Shown one piece after another: positions 1 to 8,357 of a DNA stretch of 25,750 nt; position 1 is the first letter of the stretch, and each line of letters begins with the position of its first letter. The notes beneath the pieces are model-generated. The model was not told the origin of the DNA. It searched no databases and saw nothing but the letters and a program-made list of their open reading frames with translations. Both the position numbers and the translations under genes were made by a program. The stretch is from JBOGJG01 sp050747825 (GTDB lineage Bacteria > Acidobacteriota > UBA6911 > RPQK01 > JBOGJG01): the NCBI GenBank assembly GCA_050747825.1, contig JBOGJG010000086.1, positions 1-25,750 of the forward strand. Direction: 5' to 3'.

Positions 1-83
1 GAACTGCCAAACTCAAAGTCTTTGCCGGTATCTTCAAACTAAACTTTACGCGGGTAGGGCGAGTGTCTAACGTTCCAAGACTA

Positions 84-1213
84 GTACTTACTTGCATAAA
101 TGAGTGATATTATGTAAAGTGATAGGCAAAAGGAGGTGCCTTTGCCCAAAACAGCTCCGGTACCAGAATGTTCGCCAGAAGATCGACAGATTTTGGAAGA
201 TTGGTCGCGCAGCCGAACAATGGAGGCCCGATTGGTGGAACGAGCGCGCATTGTATTGGGATGCCTTGAAGGGAAGCCGGTCGGCACAGTGGCCGAGAGT
301 TTGAAGGTGAGGCCCAATACCGTGATTGATTGGCGTCGGCGCTTTGAAGCGGAGGGGATAGCGGGCCTGCAGGACCGTCCGCGATCGGGTAAGCCGCCGC
401 AATATACGGAGGAGTTTCGCAAGCAAGTGTTGTCCACTCTGGAAGAGCCGCCGCCGAAGGGACAAGCGGTGTGGGACGGGCCAGCCTTGGCAAAGCGTCT
501 GAAAACATCGGTGCACGCGGTCTGGCGAGTGCTGCGGAAAGAGGGCATATGTTTGGCGCGCCAGCGCAGTTGGTGCGTCAGCACCGATCCGGAGTTCACG
601 GCCAAGGCCGCCGACATCGTAGGTTTGTACTTGAATCCGCCGCAGAATGCGCTGGTCCTTTCCATAGATGAAAAGCCCAGCATTCAAGCGTGGGAGCGAA
701 AGACGGGATACGTGGAAACCGATAATGGGAAAATCGTCCGCGGTTTCAAGAGCACCTATAAGCGACACGGCACCTTGAATCTGTTTGCAGCTCTGGAAGT
801 CGCTACAGGCGTCGTTCATACGCAGACGACGGGTAAGAAGCGGCGGATTGAGTTTCTGGAGTTCATGGATCGCCTGCTCGGAGATCTCCCGGCGGAAAAG
901 GAAATCCATGTGATCTTAGACAATTATTGCATCCACAAGAAAAATGATGCCTGGCTGGCGGCTCATCCCAACGTGCTTTTCCACTTCACACCCACCTCGG
1001 CCAGTTGGTTGAATCAAGTCGAAATCTGGTTTGGTATTCTGAGCCGCAAGGCGTTGCGCGGAGCGTCCTTTCACGACATTGAGCAATTACGTCAGGCGAT
1101 TGAAGACTTCGTCGCCGCCTACGGACCTCAAGCGAAGCCGTTCGTTTGGCGCAAACGCGAAGTCCAAGGATCTCAGCTGCGAAACACTATCGCTAACTTA
1201 CGCAATTAAGCAC
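84..1213 (+). mobile_element. IS630-family insertion sequence, complete
   Basis: The ends are visible as imperfect inverted repeats. The left end starts GTACTTACTTGCATAA at 84; the right end, read on the minus strand from 1213, is GTGCTTAATTGCGTAA. That is 13 of 16 matches, and weaker similarity continues about 15 bases inward. Both ends abut a TA dinucleotide (82-83 and 1214-1215), as expected for IS630/Tc1-mariner elements that duplicate TA on insertion. The single transposase gene fills the element and its stop codon (1207-1209) lies inside the right inverted repeat. The 1130-bp size is normal for the family. No frameshift is seen, so it may still be active. It sits 57 bp downstream of the end of the ABC-transporter operon. 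Confidence 0.85.
142..1209 (+). CDS. IS630-family transposase (DDE)
   Basis: This is a full-length transposase that would cut and rejoin the IS ends in the cytoplasm. An N-terminal helix-turn-helix (about residues 30-75, with RPNTVIDWRRRFEAEGIAGL) is followed by the linker QDRPRSGKPPQY, typical of IS630. The DDE core is visible as LSIDEKPSIQAW (D), VILDNYCIHKK (D) and SWLNQVEIWFG (E). An open frame starts at GTG 136, but AGGAGG at 131-136 overlaps that codon. TTG at 142 lies 5 nt after the AGGAGG and is therefore the better start, giving 355 aa. The gene is intact and is carried by the insertion sequence around it. The reverse-strand open frames here are shadows. Confidence 0.88.
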   Translation: MPKTAPVPECSPEDRQILEDWSRSRTMEARLVERARIVLGCLEGKPVGTVAESLKVRPNTVIDWRRRFEAEGIAGLQDRPRSGKPPQYTEEFRKQVLSTLEEPPPKGQAVWDGPALAKRLKTSVHAVWRVLRKEGICLARQRSWCVSTDPEFTAKAADIVGLYLNPPQNALVLSIDEKPSIQAWERKTGYVETDNGKIVRGFKSTYKRHGTLNLFAALEVATGVVHTQTTGKKRRIEFLEFMDRLLGDLPAEKEIHVILDNYCIHKKNDAWLAAHPNVLFHFTPTSASWLNQVEIWFGILSRKALRGASFHDIEQLRQAIEDFVAAYGPQAKPFVWRKREVQGSQLRNTIANLRN

Positions 1214-1272
1214 TAGAATGCCTCTCTAAGCGTTACCTTTTCTTCATAAACCTCCTCGATGTTTTCGTACCT

Positions 1273-2022
1273 TCAACGGGAGGGACCCTTAAGGTGTTCG
1301 TGAAACACCTTAAGCAGTTCAGACTCCGGTTCTCTCAGCAGCTCTTTCAGAGGCCCCTGTTCTTCGACGTCGCCCTCCTTCAAGACCACCACGGAATGGC
1401 AGAGGGCCTTTGCCTCCAAAGGATCATGGCTCACCAAAACGACCGTAATGTTTTGTTCCGCCGCGAGCCGCTCAATCTCCTCTAGAAGCCGCAACTTGGT
1501 CAACAAGTCCAATCCAGCGAACGGCTCGTCCAGGAGTAAAAAGTCAGGCTTCACCGCGAGGGCCCGAGCCAGAGCGACACGTTGCTGCTGCCCACCCGAG
1601 AGCGTTCCGGGTTTGCGGGCAGCCAGCGAGTCGATGCGACAGAGGGCCACTGTTTCCAATGCCCTCTTTCGAGTTTCCCGCGAGCTTAGCGGCTGTCCGG
1701 AGAGCCCTAGAAGAACATTGTCCAGAACCGTCAGGTTCGGCCAGAGGGCCAGATCCTGGAAGACCATCGCTATACCTCTTTGGTGAGGAGGCTTGAGAAT
1801 TCTCTCCTCTTTCGAGATCAATTCGCCGTCCAGATAAATTTGCCCGGACGAAGGCGCCTCCAGGCCCGCCAACAATCGAAGCACCGTGGATTTTCCGCAG
1901 CCGGAGGGGCCAAGGATGGCCGTATGCTCGCCGGAAAGGATGCTCAAGGACACGTCCTTCAGAGCAGTTTCTCGCGAATAATACTTGGATACCCCGCGAA
2001 ACTCGAATCGCCTTGGAATCAT
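1273..2022 (-). CDS. ABC transporter ATP-binding protein, iron(III)/spermidine type
   Basis: This is the cytoplasmic ATPase that powers the importer encoded by the two preceding genes. All motifs are present: Walker A GPSGCGKST (about 38-46), Q-loop glutamine (VFQD, 89), signature LSGGQQQRVALARAL (141-155), Walker B FLLLDEPFAGLD (161-172) and the switch histidine in LVSHD (199). At 249 aa it is a bare nucleotide-binding domain without the C-terminal TOBE extension of many FbpC/PotA proteins. The open frame runs upstream to 2511, but ATG 2022 is chosen because it overlaps the permease stop as ATGA and gives a normal ABC N-terminus (MIPRRFEFRGVSKYY). It is the last gene of the operon, and 60 bp later lies the IS630 element. 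Substrate is not shown by the sequence. Confidence 0.9.
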   Translation of the reverse strand: MIPRRFEFRGVSKYYSRETALKDVSLSILSGEHTAILGPSGCGKSTVLRLLAGLEAPSSGQIYLDGELISKEERILKPPHQRGIAMVFQDLALWPNLTVLDNVLLGLSGQPLSSRETRKRALETVALCRIDSLAARKPGTLSGGQQQRVALARALAVKPDFLLLDEPFAGLDLLTKLRLLEEIERLAAEQNITVVLVSHDPLEAKALCHSVVVLKEGDVEEQGPLKELLREPESELLKVFHEHLKGPSR

Positions 2023-3575
2023 GAGCGGCCGCTCCCGATCAACGTCGAGATCAAGCAGAGGAGAAGTGCAGCGCCACCCACATACATTAGGCACAGTGCG
2101 GCAACGAGCGACTCCGGCGCATTGGCCATTACGGTAAAAATGACCAAGGGAAAAGACGGTTCTCCCGGCGGATGGAGGAGCAGCACGGTACCCACATCGG
2201 CGGTTGCTAGAAGAGCGACCAGGGAGACGGAAACCGCCAGTGAAAGGCCCACGAATGGCAATATAACCTTCCCTAAGTAATGTCCGAGAGGAACGCCATG
2301 AAGTGCGGCGGACCATGTCCAGGAGGGCGAGCTGGCTGCCCAGGCCTGCATCCCTAAGACGGCAGCTAAAGGGAAAAACCTGAGGCCCTGAAAGAAACAG
2401 ACCGCCAGCCGACTGCGCAGGAGCGGATCGGTCCAGGCAGGGGCACCTGCAGCCAGGTGAACCGCTCCGAGAGCAGCGAGAGCCGGAGGTAGAGAAAATA
2501 CCGCAAGACACAGACCCAGAGCGGCCATTCTCAACCGGGAGCTTCGGCCGACGAAGAAGGCCAGAAGAAAACCTGCAAAAGCGCCCACCAGTCCGGCTCC
2601 CAGGGCATAGATCAGCGTGTTGGGGAGCGTCCGAAGAAGATTGGAAAAGGCCCGAGGGAATTGGCCGCCGCCCTCAGTTACCGGGAGTATCAGGCCCGCC
2701 AATGGAAAGAGCACTTCAAAGACGAGCAGGAACAAGAGAAGTGCTGCGCTGACGCCGCCCAAAACGTGCCGGCGAGGAACGTGTCCCCGCATCTGTCGCG
2801 ACAGGACTTCACTCGCCAGGCGAGGCGCAGCGTAAAAGGCCAAAGGCGCAGCCAGCAACAAGACCGTCCCGGTTAAAAAGACGCACTGCCGGGCGGCCAG
2901 CGAAAAGTCGTAGCGCGCGGAAAAACTCGTAAGAATATCCGATGCAGCCGTGCGAAGTCCAAAGACGAATCCGGGCCCGGGATCGGAAAGGGTAAGCACG
3001 CCCGCCAGGCTGGCAGCCAGCAAGGCCGGTTCCAGGGCATGCCGGAGACTCTGCCCAAAGAGCGTTTTTTCCCCTCCGGCGAGACTGGCCGCATCCAACT
3101 GAGATGCGGACAGACGAGCGGTTACGACAAAAACCGTCAGGAGCACCACGGGAATTCCAAAGGTAGAGAAAACCATGACAGAGCCGGAAAATCCCGTCAA
3201 AGCCTCCGACCACTTTCTGCCCCAAAAGGCGGCCAGGGAAGACCAACCGATCGCCCACAAAAAAGAAGGGACCAGGAGAGGCAAGGACAGGAGGGCAAGC
3301 AGTAGCTTCTTGGCGGGAAACCGGTACAGGGCCGCGGCTACCCCAGCCGGCAAACCGACCAGGAGGGAGACGACCATCGCAGCCAGGGCCACCCAAAAGC
3401 TGTTGACCAGCGCACCGGCAAAGGCCTGGCCCAGGGCAAAACCTTCCCTTGGCGATGATGCAGCCGACTGCCACAGCAGCGGTACAGACGGAAAGACAGC
3501 CAAAACAAAGAGGGCAGCTACACCCCACACCCTCCATTTCCCTCTGTGCTCCAGGACCAAACAAGAAGTCATCAT
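2019..3575 (-). CDS. ABC transporter permease, fused double MetI-type (FbpB-like)
   Basis: This inner-membrane protein of 518 aa has about 12 hydrophobic segments in two homologous halves, the layout of FbpB/AfuB-type iron(III) permeases in which two MetI-type domains are fused. The first half includes LLVGLPAGVAAALYRFPAKK and LLSLPLLVPSFLWAIGW; the second includes VGAFAGFLLAFFVGRSSRLR. It forms the channel for the substrate delivered by the upstream lipoprotein. An open frame begins at GTG 3593, but ATG 3575 overlaps the TGA of the upstream gene as ATGA and is preferred, because every junction in this operon uses the same overlap. Its own stop overlaps the ATPase start in the same way. The transported substrate is inferred from family only. 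Confidence 0.88.
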   Translation of the reverse strand: MMTSCLVLEHRGKWRVWGVAALFVLAVFPSVPLLWQSAASSPREGFALGQAFAGALVNSFWVALAAMVVSLLVGLPAGVAAALYRFPAKKLLLALLSLPLLVPSFLWAIGWSSLAAFWGRKWSEALTGFSGSVMVFSTFGIPVVLLTVFVVTARLSASQLDAASLAGGEKTLFGQSLRHALEPALLAASLAGVLTLSDPGPGFVFGLRTAASDILTSFSARYDFSLAARQCVFLTGTVLLLAAPLAFYAAPRLASEVLSRQMRGHVPRRHVLGGVSAALLLFLLVFEVLFPLAGLILPVTEGGGQFPRAFSNLLRTLPNTLIYALGAGLVGAFAGFLLAFFVGRSSRLRMAALGLCLAVFSLPPALAALGAVHLAAGAPAWTDPLLRSRLAVCFFQGLRFFPLAAVLGMQAWAASSPSWTWSAALHGVPLGHYLGKVILPFVGLSLAVSVSLVALLATADVGTVLLLHPPGEPSFPLVIFTVMANAPESLVAALCLMYVGGAALLLCLISTLIGSGRS

Positions 3576-4618
3576 AGATTGCGATCCAGCCACTCTTTCA
3601 GAAAGCCCACGGAGAGCCGCTGAAGGAGTGGAGCGAGCTCCGAATAGTCGACCTGCATGGCTTGAATGTTGTGTGCCGGGGTCATGTCTTCCGGGATGGG
3701 GACGCCGGGACGTAGCGGCATCTGGGCCGCCTCGCTGCGGGCCAGCATCTGTTCGGTGTCGGGACGCAGCAGGTAATCGATGAAGCGGCGCCCTGCCTCC
3801 GGGTGGGGACCGTTTCGAATCAGGACGGCACAGTTGGGGATGATCAGGGTACCCATGCCGTCCTGGTCCGGAAAGACAATGCCGACCGGTTTCCCTTCTA
3901 GTCTGGCAACGTTGGCATCGTCCGTGTCGGTGATCCCCAGGGCGAACTCGCCATTGGCGACACGGCGCCGCACCTCGCCATTTGAGGAAAGAATCCGGCC
4001 GCCGTTTTCAATGAACCCTTCAAAAAATTCTTTTGCCTTGTCCTCGCCCAGCGCAGAGAACAGCACGGCCGCATGCATGGAAGTCGTCCCAAAGAGGGGA
4101 TTGGCGAAACACACCCGATCCTTGAAACGCGGATCGAGGAGATCCGTCACCGACCTGGGAGCCTGATTTTCTGGAACGAGATTCGTATTGTAGATGAGAA
4201 CCCGCGCCCGGGCAGAAAATCCGGTCCAGTGGCCCTCCGGATCCGAGAATTCCGGCGACAATCCTTCCGAAACAGGAGACGCATAGGACGTACTCACCCC
4301 TTCCAACTTGAGGATGGCCGCCCGCACCGGATCGCCGCTCCAGAAGACGTCCGCCTGAGGGCGCTCTCGCTCAGCAATCAGCCGGTTCAGCAAACCTGTG
4401 CTTTTCGTCTCCTCCGTATCGGGCACCAGTTGAACCCGGATGCCCGTGTCCTTTTCAAACTGTTCCGCAATGGGGCCAGCAAAGACGGCGTCCACGGAAG
4501 TGTAAACGACCACGGGACCTTGATCCGCTGTGCCGGACGAGCTGCAGCTCGTCAGATTCGCTGCCAAGAATAATAAAAGGAGTAACAGGGTCGTCTCCTT
4601 CAACGGGTTAACTCTCAT
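3572..4618 (-). CDS. ABC transporter substrate-binding lipoprotein, iron(III)/AfuA-FutA type
   Basis: This extracytoplasmic solute receptor of the COG1840 class has 348 aa. The signal peptide ends in the lipobox LTSC (Cys 25), so it should be a lipid-anchored protein. The body starts VVVYTSVDAVFAGPIAEQF and carries the family features DVFWSGDP, WTGFSARARVLIYNT and LGITDTDDA. Many relatives bind ferric iron, but others take phosphonates or sugar phosphates, and the metal-ligand tyrosines cannot be assigned here with certainty. A good ribosome site (AAGGAGA) lies 5 nt before ATG 4618. Only 42 nt separate it from the preceding exported-protein gene, so co-transcription with the two-component system upstream is likely. 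Confidence 0.88.
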   Translation of the reverse strand: MRVNPLKETTLLLLLLFLAANLTSCSSSGTADQGPVVVYTSVDAVFAGPIAEQFEKDTGIRVQLVPDTEETKSTGLLNRLIAERERPQADVFWSGDPVRAAILKLEGVSTSYASPVSEGLSPEFSDPEGHWTGFSARARVLIYNTNLVPENQAPRSVTDLLDPRFKDRVCFANPLFGTTSMHAAVLFSALGEDKAKEFFEGFIENGGRILSSNGEVRRRVANGEFALGITDTDDANVARLEGKPVGIVFPDQDGMGTLIIPNCAVLIRNGPHPEAGRRFIDYLLRPDTEQMLARSEAAQMPLRPGVPIPEDMTPAHNIQAMQVDYSELAPLLQRLSVGFLKEWLDRNL

Positions 4619-4660
4619 GCTTTCTCCTTACATAGGCTGGCTTTTTATTAAGATTCTTTT

Positions 4661-5428
4661 CTAAGGGTGCAGTGGAGCGATCGGGATCACTGCCAGGATA
4701 GACAAAGACCAGGGACTGGCGGCTGTGAGAAAGAGCTCCTCACCGCGAAGGACATCTCCCGCCTGGGGAATTCCAGTCGGAAGATAATCCAGGGAAAGCT
4801 CCAGTTCCAGGTTTCGGAGCCAGTTCCCATTCGGCAGCCAGTTGAAGACGAAGATCGCCGTATCCAATTCAAAGTTGAGCTTGTGCGTGTAAACTCCGCG
4901 GTCCCGAGGCCGCTCGGCCGGACTGAACTGATCCACGATGTCGAAGTGAGTCTCGACCCAGCCGCCGGCTTGCTCGGCTTCCAATAAGTGCAGGTTCAAT
5001 TCGAATTCCAATTCCACGGGATTGTCCCGGATCTGGCTCACACCCAACTGATCGGCTGTCGCTCCGGTGAACACATTGGTGTCCGCCCCGCCAAAGGGAG
5101 TCCAAATGGCTTCGAACGTGAAACCCACTCGGGGAATCTCCGTGGGAACGCCTACTGCCAGAATCACCTCAAACTCCGTTTCCCGTTCCAGCTGCGAGAA
5201 CTCCACGGGTTCTCCATCCTCGAGCCTGGCCACCCTCGGGCGACGGAAGAGGTTCTCAATTGTTACTGTGGGTTCGAATTTCACCTCGGGCGAGCAGAGG
5301 ATGCGACAGTTTCCCTTGTCTTGCGCCTCCCCGATTTCGGCGCGGATTCCTATCGCCACCAAAGCCACGGCGACGGTCACCCACACGGGACGAGCTTTCA
5401 CGCCTGTATGGCGACCCGACCCTCTCAC
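4661..5428 (-). CDS. exported protein of unknown function
   Basis: I do not recognise a family. The 255-aa protein begins with a basic segment, a hydrophobic stretch (PVWVTVAVALVAIGI) and a plausible signal-peptidase site near residue 36 (IGEAQ), so it is probably secreted to the periplasm or outer membrane. The rest is rich in alternating polar/hydrophobic strands with many aromatic residues and acidic pairs (for example NPVELEFELNLHLLE, LNFELDTAIFVFNWLP), suggesting a beta-rich fold or a small outer-membrane barrel. The start is GTG 5428, overlapping the TGA of the DUF1259 gene as GTGA. Its place between the DUF1259 protein and the iron-type importer suggests a role in the same envelope process, but that is only context. 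Confidence 0.7.
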   Translation of the reverse strand: MRGSGRHTGVKARPVWVTVAVALVAIGIRAEIGEAQDKGNCRILCSPEVKFEPTVTIENLFRRPRVARLEDGEPVEFSQLERETEFEVILAVGVPTEIPRVGFTFEAIWTPFGGADTNVFTGATADQLGVSQIRDNPVELEFELNLHLLEAEQAGGWVETHFDIVDQFSPAERPRDRGVYTHKLNFELDTAIFVFNWLPNGNWLRNLELELSLDYLPTGIPQAGDVLRGEELFLTAASPWSLSILAVIPIAPLHP

Positions 5429-6954
5429 TGCTTCTTCTCGACTTCAAAATCATCAAAAAAGGAAGCAGCGTCGGCTTTGGTCCAAAGGCCTACACCGCCT
5501 GCCTCGGAGAAAGTGGAATCCCGCGCTTCCAGGAGCTGCTGGCCATTCAGGTACCCTGTGATGTCGTCTCCCTCGTGTTCGATTCGGATGGTGTGCCACT
5601 CGTCCGCTGGCACATCGACCTCGGCGCTGTCGAGCTGCACCCGTCTGCCCTCCTTCACGTAATAGAGGCGAAAGTTGTTCTCCAGCGGATTCCAGCGGGC
5701 GATGTAGTGGTTGTTTGCGTCTTTGGCCCGCCAGATGGGACCACCTCCCTGATCGACGCGCCCCTCACCTGCTCTCACCTTCACTTCCACAAACCCGTTT
5801 TCAAAGCGGATCTGGTCTGTCCAGCAGAGATTAAAGGTGCCCCGGTTGTAGTCGGTTATCTTCACTGCAAGGACCTGATCTCCCGAGGCCGCGCGTGGAT
5901 CTTTTTGCACTGACCAGTCAGCGAGGCGCGCAGCCGGATTGGTGGCGTCCACTTTCCAGCCCGTCGGAAATGTCCCAACCGGTACATCGTCAAAAGTGAG
6001 ACGAGCGTTTCCGGGATTTCCCGAGGAGCGGGTCTGATCCAATCCTGCCTTCAGCCCCTGGGCCAACTCCTCCACGGGCGCTACACCCCAGAAATGGAGA
6101 AAAAAGATCCGGGGATCTTCGGTTGTCATGTGATTGTGCACGGCGACGACCTCAATGCTGTTTTTCACCAAAGCTTCGATAACCGGAGCGACCTCATGCT
6201 CGAGCATGGCAAAGTCACCGGCTACCGCTGCCTTTTGCGGTGTTCCCTGAAAAGCCATCCAGGTGTTGAACCCCATGAAGGAGGACACCTCAACCCCATG
6301 GTCCACCAGTATTACATCGGGGCGGCTGATGGTGATTTTGTACACGCCGGCATTGAGGTCTCCGCTGTGGCCGAGGATTCGATCGATGGGCTTGGGGTCA
6401 AAAGTCATTTCCACGCTGCCGGCCGGTTGCTGTTTCAACCCTTTCGCCTGGCGCAGTTCCTTAATCTTGTCCAGAGCGGCGCGAACCCCTCGGGCCAGTC
6501 CTTCCAGCTGTCCCACGCCGTGGATGTGCATGAACATGACTTTAGGCGTGTCTCGGACAAAATGATTATGGAGACCTGACACGGTCAGACCCGATGCAAT
6601 CAGAGTTTGCTCAACGGGTCCGATCTCGTCCTCCTGCACGACCAGATCCCCCATGACAATGGCCCTCTGGGAAGCGGGCGCAAACGCGGCCCAGGAAGTG
6701 AGTCCCATTGGGGGGATAATACGGAAACCATCCACTGAAACCGAAAGATCGTTTTGGGGAACGGAGATCTTGTACCGCTCTTGCTGCTCGACTCCTTTAA
6801 CTCCGACGATCCGGTCAATCAGAGTCGTGTCCAGGGGCGATGCTGTCGGTTCAGCCGGTGAAGTCGTTACGCTGACTGGAGACTCCGTGGGCACACTGCA
6901 CACCAGCACCCCACCGGCCAATAAAATGAACAAAACCCAAATTACCGATCTCAT
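5425..6954 (-). CDS. double DUF1259 protein with C-terminal jelly-roll (DUF1080/LamG-like) domain
   Basis: This is a predicted exported or lipid-anchored protein of 509 aa. The N-terminus is a signal sequence with a weak lipobox (LVCS, Cys 19) and a Ser/Thr/Pro linker. Two tandem DUF1259 (LppY/LpqO) domains follow, roughly residues 43-168 and 186-308. Each carries a pair of histidine motifs: LHNH 128-131 with HIHG 143-146, and VHNH 272-275 with LHFWG 286-290. From about residue 318 (LTFDDVPVGTFPTGWKV) a beta-sandwich of the DUF1080/concanavalin-like kind extends to the C-terminus (FFDDFEV). DUF1259 has no established activity; the repeated histidines hint at metal binding. The ATG overlaps the kinase stop (ATGA), which places it under the same transcript as the sensor system. 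Confidence 0.85.
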   Translation of the reverse strand: MRSVIWVLFILLAGGVLVCSVPTESPVSVTTSPAEPTASPLDTTLIDRIVGVKGVEQQERYKISVPQNDLSVSVDGFRIIPPMGLTSWAAFAPASQRAIVMGDLVVQEDEIGPVEQTLIASGLTVSGLHNHFVRDTPKVMFMHIHGVGQLEGLARGVRAALDKIKELRQAKGLKQQPAGSVEMTFDPKPIDRILGHSGDLNAGVYKITISRPDVILVDHGVEVSSFMGFNTWMAFQGTPQKAAVAGDFAMLEHEVAPVIEALVKNSIEVVAVHNHMTTEDPRIFFLHFWGVAPVEELAQGLKAGLDQTRSSGNPGNARLTFDDVPVGTFPTGWKVDATNPAARLADWSVQKDPRAASGDQVLAVKITDYNRGTFNLCWTDQIRFENGFVEVKVRAGEGRVDQGGGPIWRAKDANNHYIARWNPLENNFRLYYVKEGRRVQLDSAEVDVPADEWHTIRIEHEGDDITGYLNGQQLLEARDSTFSEAGGVGLWTKADAASFFDDFEVEKKQ

Positions 6955-8357
6955 TTGTAGCCTCCTTTTCTGACAGGGTCAAAATCGGGTGGACCTGTCC
7001 GGGTTGTCTCTTGTACGGGCAAAAGGATTCGGAAGACGCTGCCATGCCCTTCTTTGCTTTCCAATTCGATTCTTCCTCCGTTGGCTTCGACCGCCCAGCG
7101 GGCAATGGTGAGACCCAGGCCACCCGTTTCACGGGAGCGACCTTTTTCGATGCGATAAAACCGCTCGAAAATCTTCTCCTGGTGCTCCGGTGGAATTCCG
7201 GGTCCCTGGTCGATGAATTCGATGGCGGCTCTACCGCTTTGCAGGCGCTTGACGGATAAACGGATGGTTCCGCCCGGCCGGGTGTACTTGATGGCGTTAT
7301 CCAAAAGGTTAACGATTGCCTGACGGAGAATGCTGCGATCGACATTGGCTGCGATGCCGTTCTCCTCGGACTTCACCGATAAAGTCTGGTTTCGTTCTTC
7401 CGCCAGAACATGGAGGTGATCCGCTACGTCTTCAACGAGACCGATCAAATCCACCGTCTCCTGATTGAGCTGAAGCTTTCCCGAATCAGCCCGGGTCAGA
7501 GTGAGCAGGCTGTCTACCAATCTCGCCAGGCGGTCGGTTTCCTCCAGCATGCTTCCAATCACTTCACGAGAGCTTTCCGGATCCAGGTGGTCTCGCAGCC
7601 CTACTTCGCCGACGCTTCGAAGGGCCGTAAGCGGGGTGCGGAGTTCATGGGAGGCATCCGCCGTAAAGCGCCGAAGAGTCTGGAAGGATTCCTCCAGCCG
7701 GCTCAAGGTTTGATTGAAAACCGTCGCCAGGCGGCCAAACTCGTCCTCGGGGTTCTCCGCCGGAAGTCTCTCGGAAAGCCGCTCTGCGGTAATCTCTTCC
7801 GCCTTGGCGGCCATGGCACGAACAGGGGACAAGACCCGTCGGGCCAGAAAGTACCCAGACGCTAAGGCGAGGAGGAGAGCACATGGCAAGCCGATCAGCA
7901 TGGTGGTACGCAGACTCTTCAAAGTCTGCCGGATGGCGGCCTCTTCTTCAGCCACGGCCGCAGTGAAACCCGTGGCCGGAGTTGAAACCTTCACACGATA
8001 GAAATGCCCACCAGGAGACTGCCTGGAGATCGCAGACTCCGAAAGTGCCCTTTCTATCGCCTCTTGAAGTCCAGTCTCTTTCCAACCTTCCGTCTCAAAA
8101 ATCACTCGGCCATCCCGCCGGACCTGGAACAAGTGAACCGAGCCGTGTTCTTCTACTTCGCTCAACTCATCTGGCTCGTCCGGCAATACGCTTTCGATGG
8201 CTGATAAGTTTTGGGATAACTGGCGATCGAGTTGGCTGAAAAGACTTGTCTCCACCAAAAGGTAGATGGCTGTCGCGAAAATGAGAACGATTACGGCCAG
8301 CGCCGCCGCATACCAGAGGGTGAGCCGGAGTCGTACAGTTCGTGGCCGAAAGTTCAT
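6951..8357 (-). CDS. sensor histidine kinase, heavy-metal (CusS-like) type
   Basis: This inner-membrane kinase of 468 aa should sense an envelope signal and phosphorylate the response regulator encoded just upstream. There are two transmembrane helices (about 15-35 and 152-173) around a periplasmic domain of about 115 aa. Then come HAMP (174-227), H-box FTADASHELRTPLT with His 237, N-box NLLDNAIKY (Asn 354), G1 DQGPGIP (383-389), F-box FERFYR and G2 GGLGL. The architecture matches CusS/heavy-metal sensor kinases, whose ligands are usually Cu or Ag. The actual signal here is unknown, and the periplasmic domain has just one histidine pair that stands out (HGSVH, 71-75). ATG 8357 overlaps the regulator stop as ATGA. 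Confidence 0.93.
   Translation of the reverse strand: MNFRPRTVRLRLTLWYAAALAVIVLIFATAIYLLVETSLFSQLDRQLSQNLSAIESVLPDEPDELSEVEEHGSVHLFQVRRDGRVIFETEGWKETGLQEAIERALSESAISRQSPGGHFYRVKVSTPATGFTAAVAEEEAAIRQTLKSLRTTMLIGLPCALLLALASGYFLARRVLSPVRAMAAKAEEITAERLSERLPAENPEDEFGRLATVFNQTLSRLEESFQTLRRFTADASHELRTPLTALRSVGEVGLRDHLDPESSREVIGSMLEETDRLARLVDSLLTLTRADSGKLQLNQETVDLIGLVEDVADHLHVLAEERNQTLSVKSEENGIAANVDRSILRQAIVNLLDNAIKYTRPGGTIRLSVKRLQSGRAAIEFIDQGPGIPPEHQEKIFERFYRIEKGRSRETGGLGLTIARWAVEANGGRIELESKEGHGSVFRILLPVQETTRTGPPDFDPVRKGGYK

Noticed and set aside
88..909. Long reverse-strand open frame across the transposase
   Set aside because: It lies antisense to a clear IS630 transposase and has no recognisable domain.
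2023..2511. N-terminal extension of the ABC ATPase
   Set aside because: The extension lies within the permease coding region in another frame, is low-complexity and does not match the family; ATG 2022 fits the 4-nt overlap.
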